This document shows, piece after piece, positions 12,701-25,232 of a stretch of DNA of 64,000 nt (the stretch's first letter is position 1; each line of letters opens with the position of its first letter). Under the pieces are notes generated by a model. That model worked only from the letters and a program-made list of their open reading frames with translations. It was not told the origin of the DNA and ran no database searches. Made by a program: the position numbers and the translations under genes. Origin of the DNA: Phytoseiulus persimilis (taxonomy: Eukaryota; Arthropoda; Arachnida; Mesostigmata; Phytoseiidae). The stretch covers positions 42,346,001 to 42,410,000 of the forward strand of contig CM075101.1 of assembly GCA_037576195.1 (NCBI GenBank), in the 5' to 3' direction.

Positions 12701-15700
12701 ACATTTGCGGCCAAGGACCTGTCGATGTGAGCGATTCGAGCACCATTTTTCGATCCTGTGGCAGCGGTGAGTATCGCTGACGGATTTTGTGGTCACATGC
12801 ACTGCAAGAGAGCATCCATAGCCACAGGGAAATAACATCCGAATTATTCGGATGACTCGGGAGCTTCATCTGATTTTCGCTTGGAGTGCGATTCAAGCCT
12901 TCGCTGTTTGATGACCTGTTCCGATCCTGGACGTTCACTCAGCGACACACAATATCGGCGAGCACCTAGGTGCAGACGATCCATCACGAACGGGAAGCTG
13001 AGCTTAAGAGGCTACGAAATAGCGATGCTCAAACTTGTTCGGGAACTCGACAACTGGATCCCTGAGGCGGTGACTGGCCTCGACCAAAGCATGTTCCCGT
13101 CGTGCGGAAGTCGCGTCCAACTCCCGACCACGACTTCTTTTCGATCGAGAGAGTTGTGAATCGATGTACTCCAGAACTCTCTCAGGCGCACTGAAGGAGA
13201 AATTGATCGGACGCCTTTCTCGAGCCTGGGCTGAAGATGCGCTTGCCAACCTTGAAACACTCCGTCGGAGATTCTCTGACTGAGCACGAATGTCCCGCCG
13301 AAGAGGCGTGCGAGTCGAATCAAGAATACTGGTTTAGGATCTCGTTTCATCTCGGGGATAGTTTTCAGATCTGACCCCGAGGCGCTTTGAGCGCCCACGT
13401 GGATGTGGTCCTTGGAACGCCTCACGGGCTGCGTCAAGCAAGGACCAATAGACGGTCAGGTTCCTCGTCACACAAACTGACTCGGCTGGCTCGATCGCAG
13501 CTCTCAATGCGACAGGATCCTCGCAGACAGAGTTTTGGAGCAGATACTTTCGCAAAATATTCTCTGCAATCAGCGGAAATTCGCTCAGGGCCGCTGGATG
13601 TATCGAAAGAATCAGCACCCCCAAAAGTAGCATTTTCGGAAGTAATGCTCTTGATACAATGACCATATTTTTCTGAGCCATGGCGATGATTTCCAGTTCG
13701 AGTTTGATGATCTAGTTGTTCGGGGTCATGATTTTCATGCGAACACACGAATTATTCCGTTTCTCCTGTCTGCATGACACCGTCCAAATAGGTCGGCAAT
13801 GCTGATGTTCCTGTCGCAGTTCGATTCTTCCGCGTGGCGAGGGTTGCTCCTCTCAGGCTCCTCCCGCAACACCCCGACTGTCAACTCGTTTTGTCCGTCA
13901 TTTTCGAAGCTTCCGGGAGCATCCACAGAAAGCTCCGTCTTCGTGGAGGCGCTTTTCCTGAGAACAAAAGTATCTCGCCTGCCGCCCTCCACTGGCCTCT
14001 TAGCTATTTTGATTTACTCGCATCCTCTGCCCCGCTGACCCTCGAATTGAAAAGATTATGCCCACCGATGCAGATGACGCAGAGTCCCGAAATGGGTAAG
14101 GTCTCGAAATTTTCTATAGTTCATCCCGAGGAAACCTCTCAGTCTCGTGGATTCGATAGTGAACGAAGTCTCGACGAGCAACTGTCAGCTGGGTAAATAA
14201 TGCTTGGATTGGCAGCGCAGGAAAATGTATCGAATGGGGAATCCTCACAGTGCCTCTCCGTCGCGTGAGACGATCTGAAATTTATATTCATGAATCATTC
14301 ACAAGACACATCTCTGACTCACAATGCGCGAGAGGAGAGTGCGTTGGAGGAGGCTGCTCTGGTAGCTGGAGTGTGAACCTGAGGGAATGTCCGGCGAATC
14401 AAATCAGACGATCTGATCGAGCTGAAAGAATCAATATCGTTGATACTGTCGTTTCTTCAGAATCAGGGTCTTCCGCAAGCGCTCCGATGCTGGGTTCTCT
14501 TGCGAAAATGTCAATGACGAGAAGGGGATCATTGAAGAGCAGTAGCTATATGACTGGGAGGACGGGGAGGGCGGGTAGGTTAGGTTTGGAACAAAGTGCA
14601 GAGAGAACGAACGCTGATGAGTCCAAGGGTTAGGTGGATAGCTTTGCATGGAAGGGAATCTTGCTGGAGAACTACCCTGGAGTCTTGTGAGTGGATGATT
14701 TTTTCCCCGATAGGCTCCAGATTCAATAAAAACCTTCTCCTCGTGGGGTCCGATGAAGAAGGCCCTCATGCACTCACTGCGTCGAACGCCCTAGGGGTTT
14801 TTCGCTTTCTCATGATTTTTCCCAGCCTTCAGATCTGCGATGCTCAGGACATACGCAGATTGTACAGAACGTGCTTTGCTGGTCGGATATATCCGCAACC
14901 TCCAAAGGCATTTTCAGCTCAGTTTCCCACGAACGCGCCAAGATGGGTATAACGTGGAAGCCCGTCGGAATAGGTTTTCATCGCATAAATCACCAGACTC
15001 ACATGATTCACCGGAGTTACCGAGTCTTGTCGGGAACATTTCGTCGAAGGAATCCATGATGATAACATGAGAGAGGACAACTTGTAGTCTTCAGAGCGTG
15101 ACGTGAACTTCATCGAGTCTCGGTTCCCAGTTCCGGAGCGAGGGAGTTTTCTATCGTCTTTGGTGTTTTCCACTCCACAGTGTAACGGACAGTGCATGAA
15201 GGGACTCGATGGCTTCATAGAATCTCAAATTGACTGCTTAGCGATTTCCAGAATGTTGCACGGGAAGGTCGATAGAACGATAGTAACAGCAACACGATGA
15301 AGCTCCACTCTTGGACAACATACAGGGGTGCGTCCCTTATTCTAGGGAAATCCGCTCGCGCCATGCAGCTGGGTATAGCTTTCAGGGTATCCATTCGCCC
15401 AGCATTGGAGACCCTCAACAGACTGTTGACTGTTGACAACAGTTCGCTTCCACTCACAGTCAGCTAGTTTACCACTGGTGAATTCAGAAACCGATTCATG
15501 GCCGATTTCAGGCTCCCGATTCAGAGCCCTCTGACTCTTTCTCTCTCTCTCTGGTCGCTACATCTGACTAGGTGTTTCCTTCAACGGGAAATAATAAGAC
15601 AGAAAATTGCGCCGTCTGTGCATGCGGACGTTGACTCAGAGACACATCGAGGGTGCTCCCGAAACACTGATGAAAACACAGCCCGATTGTCAGCCTGATT

Positions 15701-18700
15701 ATGAATCTAACCTTTCGAGCTCAACAGTCCTAGAATTCTGACACAAGATCCACTAAACTTCACCCCAATCCGAGCGCAGACCTTGCTCATTGATAATAAT
15801 CACGTATATTTCCCGTTCTCCCATGATAATCGTGAGGCATCAGATTTGATGATAGAAACTTGCGGCACCACGTTTGTCTCATTGATCGTATTCGAATGTT
15901 CCCCACGCAAGCCTCCCAGTTCTCTCACTCGTCAAGCATCAACACGCGAACCGGAAAACTCACGAGGTGGAGAACGACGTTCCCAAAGGGGTTTTTAACG
16001 ATCACCTGTTGCCCTGGATATCGATTCCATTGCAACCGGACAAAGCAGCCACTGACACCGAATCACGAGCCTTTTGCGAGCCAACTCGAATCGTCGCTGA
16101 AGAACGCGTCGAGCCGTAAGGAATCGCAAGAGGAGCTTGCACCGTGTGTTCTCTGCCTTCCGAAGAAAACGAAGATTTAGTGGAAATCCTTCTGGGAAAC
16201 ATATTCTTGGCGAAACCGCAGTCGAGCATGCAGGCTACGTTTCTGGTCGGGGATTCTAAATGATTCGAAGTTGAAAGGTGAAGGAACATGCACTGTGGCA
16301 AGCATGGCAGCGGGGACAAGAGTCGAATTCGTATGTCGTGAGTGTTCACGCTTCCTCGTGAAGCTGCTCGCGTGTGCCGCCAAGAGCTGCCTGAGCGGTG
16401 AAAATCCAGGATCGAGGTTCCTGATAGCTTGATTTCGAAAGCGGGAACCTTCGTGCCAATTTACGACATTGATGGATCTTGAACTGCCAAATCAGCGGAC
16501 TTTGTTCGACATTCACCTCAGAACAACTTTCTGCAAAATTCTCACACAGTTACTCGTCCGAGATGAAATTTGTTCAGGAATATCTTTGAGAGTTAGAGTT
16601 CGTGATGCAAGCTCAGGGCTTTTTTTCTAGCACTATGCCTCAAATACGACTCGCCATCTAAGGAGCTCATTCTCGAACAACAAGAAGTCGGTTCCGGCCT
16701 TCGGCCGAGATCGATCCAAGCTTGTACCCTGCACCAACTTGAAGCTGATGGGAGGGTAAGCCCGACTATTCTCCCATTCTATGAGAATCGCCTGTATTTT
16801 TGAAGATACTTCATCGGTGAATAGAATTGTACCATCATAGGCTCCACGGAAGCTGCTCGTGTATTTTCTCACGACTATGAATTGAAAAACTCCAATCAGC
16901 CGGAGAGAAAACGACACATTGAGGCAATATGACACTTGCGTCATAAACTATCCGTCTGGGATCCCGGAACCGGGGATCACTCCCGTTCTTCGAAGTTTGG
17001 CATCGATTCGTCAGGATCTCTACTAATCATCATTGATTATAAAATCGGGTTCGAATTCGATCCGGGCTCGGAAAACGCTGATTGCGCTGCCAGTGCCTGC
17101 GAAAAGGGCCCTGAGTCAAGATAAGGCTCCGAAGTTGACATTCAGCTGACATTCCTTGATTTCATGCTGACACGGAAAATAACGAGGAAAAACAGCACTT
17201 GGGTTCGCGGGAGACAATCGCGAAACCGCTGCGGCGCGCGTCGGGGATCATAGGAAAAGCCTCATGGATCGATTCTGTTTCGTAGCCTCCAAAGGATCAG
17301 ATCGCGGCTGCCCCCTGTGGTGGTCGCCGCCTCGGGTCTTCCGCATCTTCTGACTTTCGCTCATATTCCCTAACTCCACCGCATGTTCCGCCTGACACTC
17401 TCCTTGGATTTGCTCGAGTTATCTTCCCGCTTAATCATATGGACCAATCAATGGGAGTCCTTCCGAATCAGGATTGAAATCCGGATCGAATCTGCTCCTG
17501 ATTCAAATATTCTCTGTTTCTAATTCGAATCGTCAATTGAGAATTATGTTCAACACTGCCGACCTTGACTATGTGCTCTTTCTGATCAATCAATCGTGGC
17601 TCATCAGGATTTCTGGACTCAATGCACATGTTCAAGGATTGAGCTGAGACCGAAGAACGTAGAGTAGACAGAGAGAACGGAGTCTCCGGGGTCACATCGA
17701 GTGTCAGAAACGACGAACAGCTATAAAACTATCGTGAAAATGTGTCCGCCAGAATGTTATTATTGACTCTTCATCACCAGATCCGAACCACCTGGAAGAC
17801 ACATTCAGCTGAGCAAGCTGATGGGTATAATCGTCCTTGAACGGGAGGTAACATCGGAATACAGCTGCCGAATAGTGTTTGGGCCTATTTGTGGACCTCC
17901 CGAGACCCATATCCAGTTGCTGGCTCTGACTGTCCTTCATCCTGAAGGTTGAGGAGAGTTCACAGCAATCTATGCATCCCGAAAAGAGCTTTTCGGATCT
18001 TCTTTGGGGGAGGAGCGATTCAGCGTCAGGGAACATCGGTTTCGACGGATATTATCACTATTCATTTTCGTAACTCGATCGATGTCATCAACGCTGACTG
18101 ATTTCCGTCTCTTGAACCACGCCGAGATCAAAGTTGATCTGATGAGCTGCAGTGATTATTCTGATTGGGCTTGAATTTCTCACCATAGATAGCGTTGTCG
18201 CAGGAAACTCGTTGACGGGGTGTGGTAGCCGTGGCTGTTCTGCCAAGGCTCGAGGGAAAAGAAACCACGAAAGTGAGGAATTCGACTCGCAGTGGTCCCA
18301 TTCGCCGACAGAGCTCATCGAGCCGTAGAATCGATGAACTCCCCGAATTTCCCGACTGGGTGCCGACGGAACCGGCATCGGGAACATGGGCCTGGGACAA
18401 CCATGTTCTCGGGTGCGACTCCATCACCGGTGTTTTAACCTCTCGTCTTTCACAAATTCGCGCAGCTCGGAGCGATCGGCAGCACTCACGGCAGGTTTGC
18501 GATTCGGTCTCAATCGGACGATATTTCTGAGATGACGTAGGGAACCTGGACAAGTTACAGCCGAAAAGGGGTAGCGGCAGCAAACGTCCATCTTAAAGAC
18601 AACATTCTCGGAACTTCCTGAAAACCTTGTCGAGCGGATCCGTTTTGGAACTCGATTGTTCCGCTCCAACGGAAACAGAGCTTTGTGGAGTCGGTAAGTT

Positions 18701-20545
18701 CCGTCGCCGATGCGCACTCCAACGGACGAGCCATGACTCATTCGATTCCGAGAGGGAAATCGCTTTGCTCTCACGAAGCGGATGACTCGAAACGTCCGAA
18801 AGTCGTTTCAAATACGAATCAGCGCTCTAGAAAGTCAACACTCGGAATAGAAACTGACTTGTTGATTCGAATTCCTCGTCTGGGGAACTCGAACACCGAA
18901 GGAAATCGGGAGACCCGATTCCCCCGGAAAAACAGAATATGCGAATATGAATCGAGGAATCGGACCCGGGTCCGCATCACTCATGTGATCACATCGAGTC
19001 AGCCTTGCGAGGAAAATCGGAGTCCATTTTGGGAATCGGCAACTGGACGAATCTCCCTCAAGAGATAAACAAGAAACGAAGTCGATCTCCACAGAGTCAT
19101 CTCAGCGTTGAAGAATCCCGATCGACAGCTGGAGTACTCACGGGTAGGTTGTGCCAGGCGAGCGAATCGTTCCGGCAGAGCATCCGCTCCGGTATTTCTG
19201 GCCTATCTGCATTCTGCAAACTGTTGCTTGAGCTTTCTGAGCCTGAATCCAATAATTGTGGTGGCTTCTGATCGAATCAAGGTCTGGAGTCCAGAGTGTT
19301 TCAGCCGTTATTCGAGCTCTGGCGTATTTTCCACTGCCGTCAATGGATACTCATCAGTTTCTAGTTCCCTTCCAGACAGACACAATGCAGTGCAGCGAGT
19401 GGCAGATCCACTGCTCTCTCGGAAATAGGAAGATTCTCCGAGACATCGCGTCTCTTCTGGGAAGCCCGATTGAAGAACCCCCCCAATCCGTGGACAGAGG
19501 ACCCTCTTGGTTTTTGTGACTTCGCGAAGAGTAGTTTACATGAATCTGGATTCAGAATGCGTCGCTCAATCCGGAACCAACTGCTAAGGTTGCTCAATTC
19601 GGCGCGAGTCACCCACTGTATCGTTATTATATGGGTCGAATGAAGAGTCAGGAATCAAATGTGAATCGAGTTTTTCCGTTTTGTTCCATCGAAGTGCGAT
19701 CAAAGCTATGACTCACGAAAGGGGGATCCTCTTGTGAGATTCGATGCGAGCTCCAGAAATGGCGAGTGATCGTATCAGCTGCAGCCATCGCTGACGTCCT
19801 GATGGAATCTCGTGCTCATTGTATTCTCCCACGTATTTTCTCAGGGAAGTCGAGCTCGCTGAATTCCCTGTGGTAAAAGCTTGGAATGGAATGGTCCAAA
19901 TTGCCCAAGCATGCACTCGCTGGGTCGTTGCAAGACATTTTTCCCACTCGAGAATTGCGCTCATCCAGTTTTTTTTTTCGGAAAGCTCAGAAAACCCTGG
20001 GAAGGTACCAGTCCTTGATTCTACGGGGTTTCGGCTCTGCAGTATCATAAAAATGTATGGCTATTATACGAAATCCGCTCATCATCCGAGCTTGAATTTT
20101 TGATCGCTGAAGCTCGTCTGCCAAGTGAAAAAAAGCGGAAAACGCAAAGAGCACGAGATTCGGTTTAGATATCAGCAGTGTTTCAGGCTGACATGATCGG
20201 CCACCATTTTCTGAGCTCTAAGCCGATCTTCGTACGTTCTTGAAACATGGGTGCGATATCCTTCGGTGCATTGAATCACCCCGAACGAGCTCGATCGGTT
20301 GACATTCGCTGCCTCCACGGCCGGTCGAGTCAAACTCTCTAGAGGGAGATGGCTTATCTCCACTAGCTTCGTGGAACTGAGTTTCCGACAGATCTGAGCG
20401 ACTGCACGAGATACAGTCCATGGTTCCAAGTATCGATCAAGAGAGGTGGATTCAAAATCCAACCATTTGCCATGGGCCTATGGTTCACGCAGGGAAGAAG
20501 AAGAGGATTCCCGGCCCAACTCGACCACGTACCCTGATTCGAGCG
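9745..20545. other. Long gene-poor stretch with simple repeats only
   Basis: I see no exon chain with consistent phases and no recognisable protein motif on either strand over about 10.8 kb. A 13-base C run is at 12094-12106, and a pyrimidine-rich CTCTCT patch lies near 15540. A minus-strand frame around 10040-10160 reads a hydrophobic segment but lacks an initiator. 5' untranslated exons of the transporter gene that is clear from 25.2 kb could lie in this stretch or the next, but I cannot locate them. Confidence 0.45.
12094..12106. repeat. Poly-C tract, 13 bases
   Basis: Uninterrupted run of 13 C in a gene-free region. It is the shortest of three C/G homopolymers of 13-21 bases in this window. 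Confidence 0.9.
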
Positions 20546-20720
20546 TACCCTAGACCCATTTTTTCATCAGAACGCATCAGATAGCGACTCCCTCAGATAA
20601 CGAACTTATCAGAGATTAACATGTCAGATAACGAACTCGGCAGATAGCGATCTCATCTGATGCGTCTTTCGTGGAAGAAAACGAGGAAAAAAAGTTCTAT
20701 ATCTGCGGGGTGCTCGGGTG
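20546..20720. mobile_element. Decayed MITE, relative of the element at 45830-46044
   Basis: It begins TACCCTA, contains CGCATCAGATA and the block CAGATAACGAACTTATCAGA also found in the 45.8-kb element, has a second CAGATAACGAACT copy, and ends with an A-rich patch followed by ATCTGCGGG as in that element. The outer terminal repeats have diverged (right end CTCGGGTGA instead of TTAGGGTA), so it is an old copy. It has no coding capacity. Confidence 0.7.
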
Positions 20721-23700
20721 AATGTTTGATCCAGGCGTAGGATCGATCTCAGCGCAGCGAGTTCATCGTGGCTGCTGCGAGTGCGAGATTTGAGTGTCAG
20801 AGAGCGCTCTGGTCTTGAGAATACGCTGAGGAGTTCTTTCGTATCGACGTGAAAACGTCGTTCCCTGTGGCTTTGCTGCACTCTGCTAGTACATCGTCAT
20901 TCTGACGATTTTCTAGGCTCCGGTTCGTCCTAAATCTTCGATCGTGATGAACCGAAAACGCTTCGATTTTTTCGCGAGGGTCACGAATTTGCGGGCGAAG
21001 CTCTCATTCGACTCCGGCATCCCATCGAGAAACTTAAGATTAGGACCGTTGTTCTCGGTTGCCGAGAGACGCAGTGGAATCAATTGTGCAGCGAAGTGGA
21101 TGCTCATATGAGCTTCTCTCGGAGCGCTCCTGATTTTCCCCCGCGTTCTTCAATCTATAATTTTTACCCCAAAAACTTTCCGGATTTCGGGAAAGGATGG
21201 ATTGGATACGATCGGTGAACCAGACGCTGCGATGTGAATTTCGACAAAGTCTAAAGGTGATTCATATCGGACATAATGGGAGCGGATTGATTAGTAGGGG
21301 AAAATGGTATCCAGAGGCTCTCTGAATCACGAAGCTTAGCTGGACACAAGATCGCTGTTCAAACAGCGAGATTTCTGCTCGAACAGTTGGGAGTTACTGA
21401 TCTCGTGCTATAGATCTCAGAGTTCCGGTCAGGAAAGCACGGTCTGCTTACATTGGAATGGTGCGCTCGAAAAACTTCAGTAGCGCTCAGGCAAAGCGGA
21501 GAGCTGAAAGTTTGGGGGCCACCGAAGGATCCGAAGAAGATATCAACGAACTGCCCCTGAGATCGCCCCTCCAGATGGGAAGAAAAATCATGACCCTCGA
21601 CTCACCTCACCTAGGACAGCACAGCAAATACTCTACGTTTTCACGCAAAGCAAGCGATGGTATGTGAAACTTCCAATCCCGTGCTCTAAATCAACCAAGC
21701 TCGAATAAATGCCGCTCTCGAATCGGTACTGCGCTCAAATCGGACCGCGCTAGAATCGAGTAGCCTACCTACATTTTGGAGCTGATTTATCAGTCTTTCG
21801 CAGCTCAACACTTCGATTCCAGGGCATTCTGGAGCCTTATGTCATCTCTCTGATTGACTAGATAAATCAGCTTAAGGATGACACCGGAATCAATCATGTA
21901 CTAATCGAAACCATATTCCAAGAGCACTTCAAGGTCAGTCGACCGGAAAAGTCCCATCGTGGGCGAGTAGTTCATGAACTCTGCGCCGCTCTGACTCGGA
22001 GTTCTACGAGTGAGGGACTACCATCCCGGCTCAGGTCTTCTGCACTATGTTGATCTACGAACCTGGTCCATCGTTGAGCGAATGGAGCCTGTTCGGAGGT
22101 CTGTTCGGACATCGCTGCTATCGACATTCCATGGATATAGCTAACGAGCCTAACAGGCCGCATCAATCACGCGGGCGAAACGGAGATCGATCATGGTTGC
22201 GAGCTAAGCTATCAACGTGATAGTCTTCCTCATATAGTTATACTTGTGGCTTACTTGACCTTGATCGTCACACGAATGAGTTACGCGGAGATACAGTCTG
22301 AGATCCCATACTTCTGCGCATGCTCATTACGGGATTCCACCCGCGACACGGTCCACCAGCGACCTTCCACTCTCACCTCATGAGCTTCTGACAGCACTGA
22401 GGCCGCGGATATCTGTTCAACGAGCGACCATCGATCTCAACTTCCTGTTCTCTGCCTAGCCTCGCGCTTCTGTTCCCTACATTTACTCATTGATCTCACT
22501 CCCAGGTTCTTTGTTCATTGACGTGCTTCTCGAATACACAGAATGGTGTCACAGTTGAGTCTCTGGATTTTCATTGCCGAAGGGGGCGAAGTATACGGTA
22601 GGTTCTCATACCCAGGGATGGTTCTCGATGGGATCTCGGTTTCGAGCTGCTGCTGAAATTCTATAGCTCCATTCTCGAATATTCAGGGCTGATCCATGAG
22701 CTTGTGCATCGACGGTGGGGCTGGGATCGTCCCCGATACGCAGATTGAGATCGTTAGAATGAGCTGCATTTGCACGGCAGAAACTTGTTCTGCCTTCCGA
22801 TTGCATCAGCGGGAGCTTTGAGACGTTCGTCCTCAAAAGCGTGTGATTCACGCAGCAAAATTATCCATTCTCCAAACGACCCTCATAAAAGGGTAAGAGG
22901 AAGGAATGCCCGTCGTTTCGAGCTCTATTTACCGCGCTCAAAGCATTTGGACACAGCTCTCGATCCGCGTGATCTATTGGAAGTCTCGGATTTGTACTGT
23001 TCAAGTTTCCGAAAAACGCAAGGATATTGACAAATCGATGTCATTCTAGATCGATTTGTTGACGATGACCTTCAGAGAAAAGTGAGTTCTATTTTGAGCG
23101 TGATTCATTTCCGGAATGTGCTTTCAATTTTCCACCGGTACGTTCGCGGGATCGCGGGACGGGTCGGTCAACTCGTCGCGGACGAAACGAAAAGTCTGTC
23201 GAGAGGCGATAGACGAGGAGGAAAGCTGAAGCATCCCGACCAAAACAAAAACACCCAGGATCGAGATTCCGGGATCGCCTCTCAATTCAGCCCGGCCACC
23301 GTTTTCAACATTTCATGAAAAAAAAAAAAGAATTCGCCGTCCTGTGGGTTATCCGTGTCAAAGTTGGAACCTGACCCACATTTGTTTGGATTTGTCAACT
23401 TTAACGCGGGAGAGAAGTATTCCACACCTGTGACCGTTTCAGCTGATTTCAGCGTTCGGTACGAGCCATCTGACTTCGCAGAGCGGCTGGTTTAACCGAG
23501 CCAGCGGAAACTTTCACATGATGCCGTCTCTTGGCGAAATGCCTGAAATCCACTTGGATCAGTTCGTGGGTGAGAAAACGGGTGATCTACAAAGTGACTC
23601 TGCGAGAGGAGTCAGCCGAGAGGAAGTTCTGCCGACAGACACGACTGGCCAGCGATCCGCGTAAGTCGTTGACTCATCAAAACTCAGCACAGCTCTTAAT

Positions 23701-25232
23701 ATTACGTCCCACCTGTTACCTCTTCCCATCTGGAAGAATGGTGGTTCCATCCTGCACAGAGGTTGGGGAGTAAGGAACCTAGTTTTTGAGTGGTTTGAGA
23801 GTTGAGGACGAGCTCAGAGGAGCTTTCGAGGAGAGGAGGCTCCGAGAAATAGATGCTTGGCTCCACATATGCGAGGCGAACGCTCGAGTTTACTATCCGC
23901 GAGTCGCTTTTTCTCAAATCGAACGCAAACGTCCCCGAAGGCCCCATAAATCCAAACACACTGGATCTACTTCAGCGTTTTCTCGCGCATAAACCGGGAT
24001 ATTTCGTCAGATCTCTTTGCGAAACCCCGACCTAAGACTATCGCCTCGGCTATGTCTACTCATTTCCTCGACTCTCGTCGGTCTGGACCGGAGCAGCTCC
24101 TTGGCAGCCGCTCGAGTCGAGTTCCCTGGAAGTGTTCCCTCTTGAAAGCCGCTCGGCTTCGGATTCACTCGCGGCGGTCGCTGCGACGAGTGAATCCCTG
24201 CCTCCAGCTCACGAGCTCTGGGCACGGCCATCCCTAATGAGCCACCGGAAAAGTGCAATTCGGAAATGCGGGACCATGAACATGCGGACGCGACCATTGT
24301 CCCAGAGCAGCTTGGTATCCATACCAAACCAGACCACCCGGCCGAAATGAACCTGAACGTAACCTAATGTGATATGCAACTGGTCAAATCTGAGAGACGT
24401 GACCTCAAACCGGAGGGCGTGGCCTTGCGTGACCATTGCTGTCTTTGGCTCTATGGCTCCTCACCGTGCGTTGTAATCACTCTGCAGGTTTTCTACTCGC
24501 TGCGTTCCTGACCACAGAGCGACCATGTCAAAGTGAGATGATCGTCCTGACAGATGACTTGGCCCGAATTTACGCAACGAGCTGTGTTATGTCATGATTC
24601 GCGACTGAGATCTCCGGATTTGCAACAGAGGTCTGGTTGCAACAGTTGAATGGATTTCCTCTCCATCGGAAGTTGGTTGTCGAGCAGCCGTCGAAATGAC
24701 CGAGGGCGGAAAATCATGCTCTCCGATTGTTGGCTGTTGCGCTCCCGAAGCGAGATCGATGTTGTTGCTCTCCTCGTCCAACAGGGAGGGAGAAAACATT
24801 CTCCTCCCGCCTTCGACCGACAAAGAGGGGGAAAATATAATTAAGACCAACGAGGTTTGGAAACATCTGGGATCCCAACGACATCGTTGTTCATTGTTCA
24901 CACTCACGCCGAGTGCTTTGTTTACGCAAGGCTTCTCGACTTCCCGACTTGTTCGACTGTTTCCTCGGGACGAATACTCCGTCAGATTTTCGATGTTCAC
25001 AACACGACGAAAGCGTGTTCCTGCGGATTTGTTCGTATTTCCTCCTGAATGCACAACATTCGAATCCCAACCGAGCTGTGAATCCATGGATCTCTGAGAT
25101 ACACGCGGACAATCAGCCAACATGTTTTCTCGAGCGCTCGCTTCATTCATCCTCGGACCCCAAGAGAGCCGTCGCCTCCCGTTTTCCGCATATCGAAAGA
25201 CACTAAAATGAAGACTCGGCTCACCTCCTCAG
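20721..25232. other. Upstream region of the transporter gene, no exon identified
   Basis: The first coding exon or exons of the amino acid transporter should lie here or further left, because the first exon I can trace (25233) opens on an acceptor-like CTCCTCAG and has no usable start codon. A 187-residue minus-strand frame at 24587-25150 overlaps a 133-residue plus frame and looks like chance. A run of 12 A lies near 23319. No promoter element is clear. Confidence 0.4.

Noticed and set aside
17040..17065. GGGTTCGAATTCGATCC as a possible tRNA B box
   Set aside because: No A box or acceptor stem is found upstream.
24587..25150. 187-residue minus-strand open frame
   Set aside because: It overlaps a 133-residue plus-strand frame on the same DNA, has no splice partners or domain, and one or two frames of this size are expected by chance in 64 kb.
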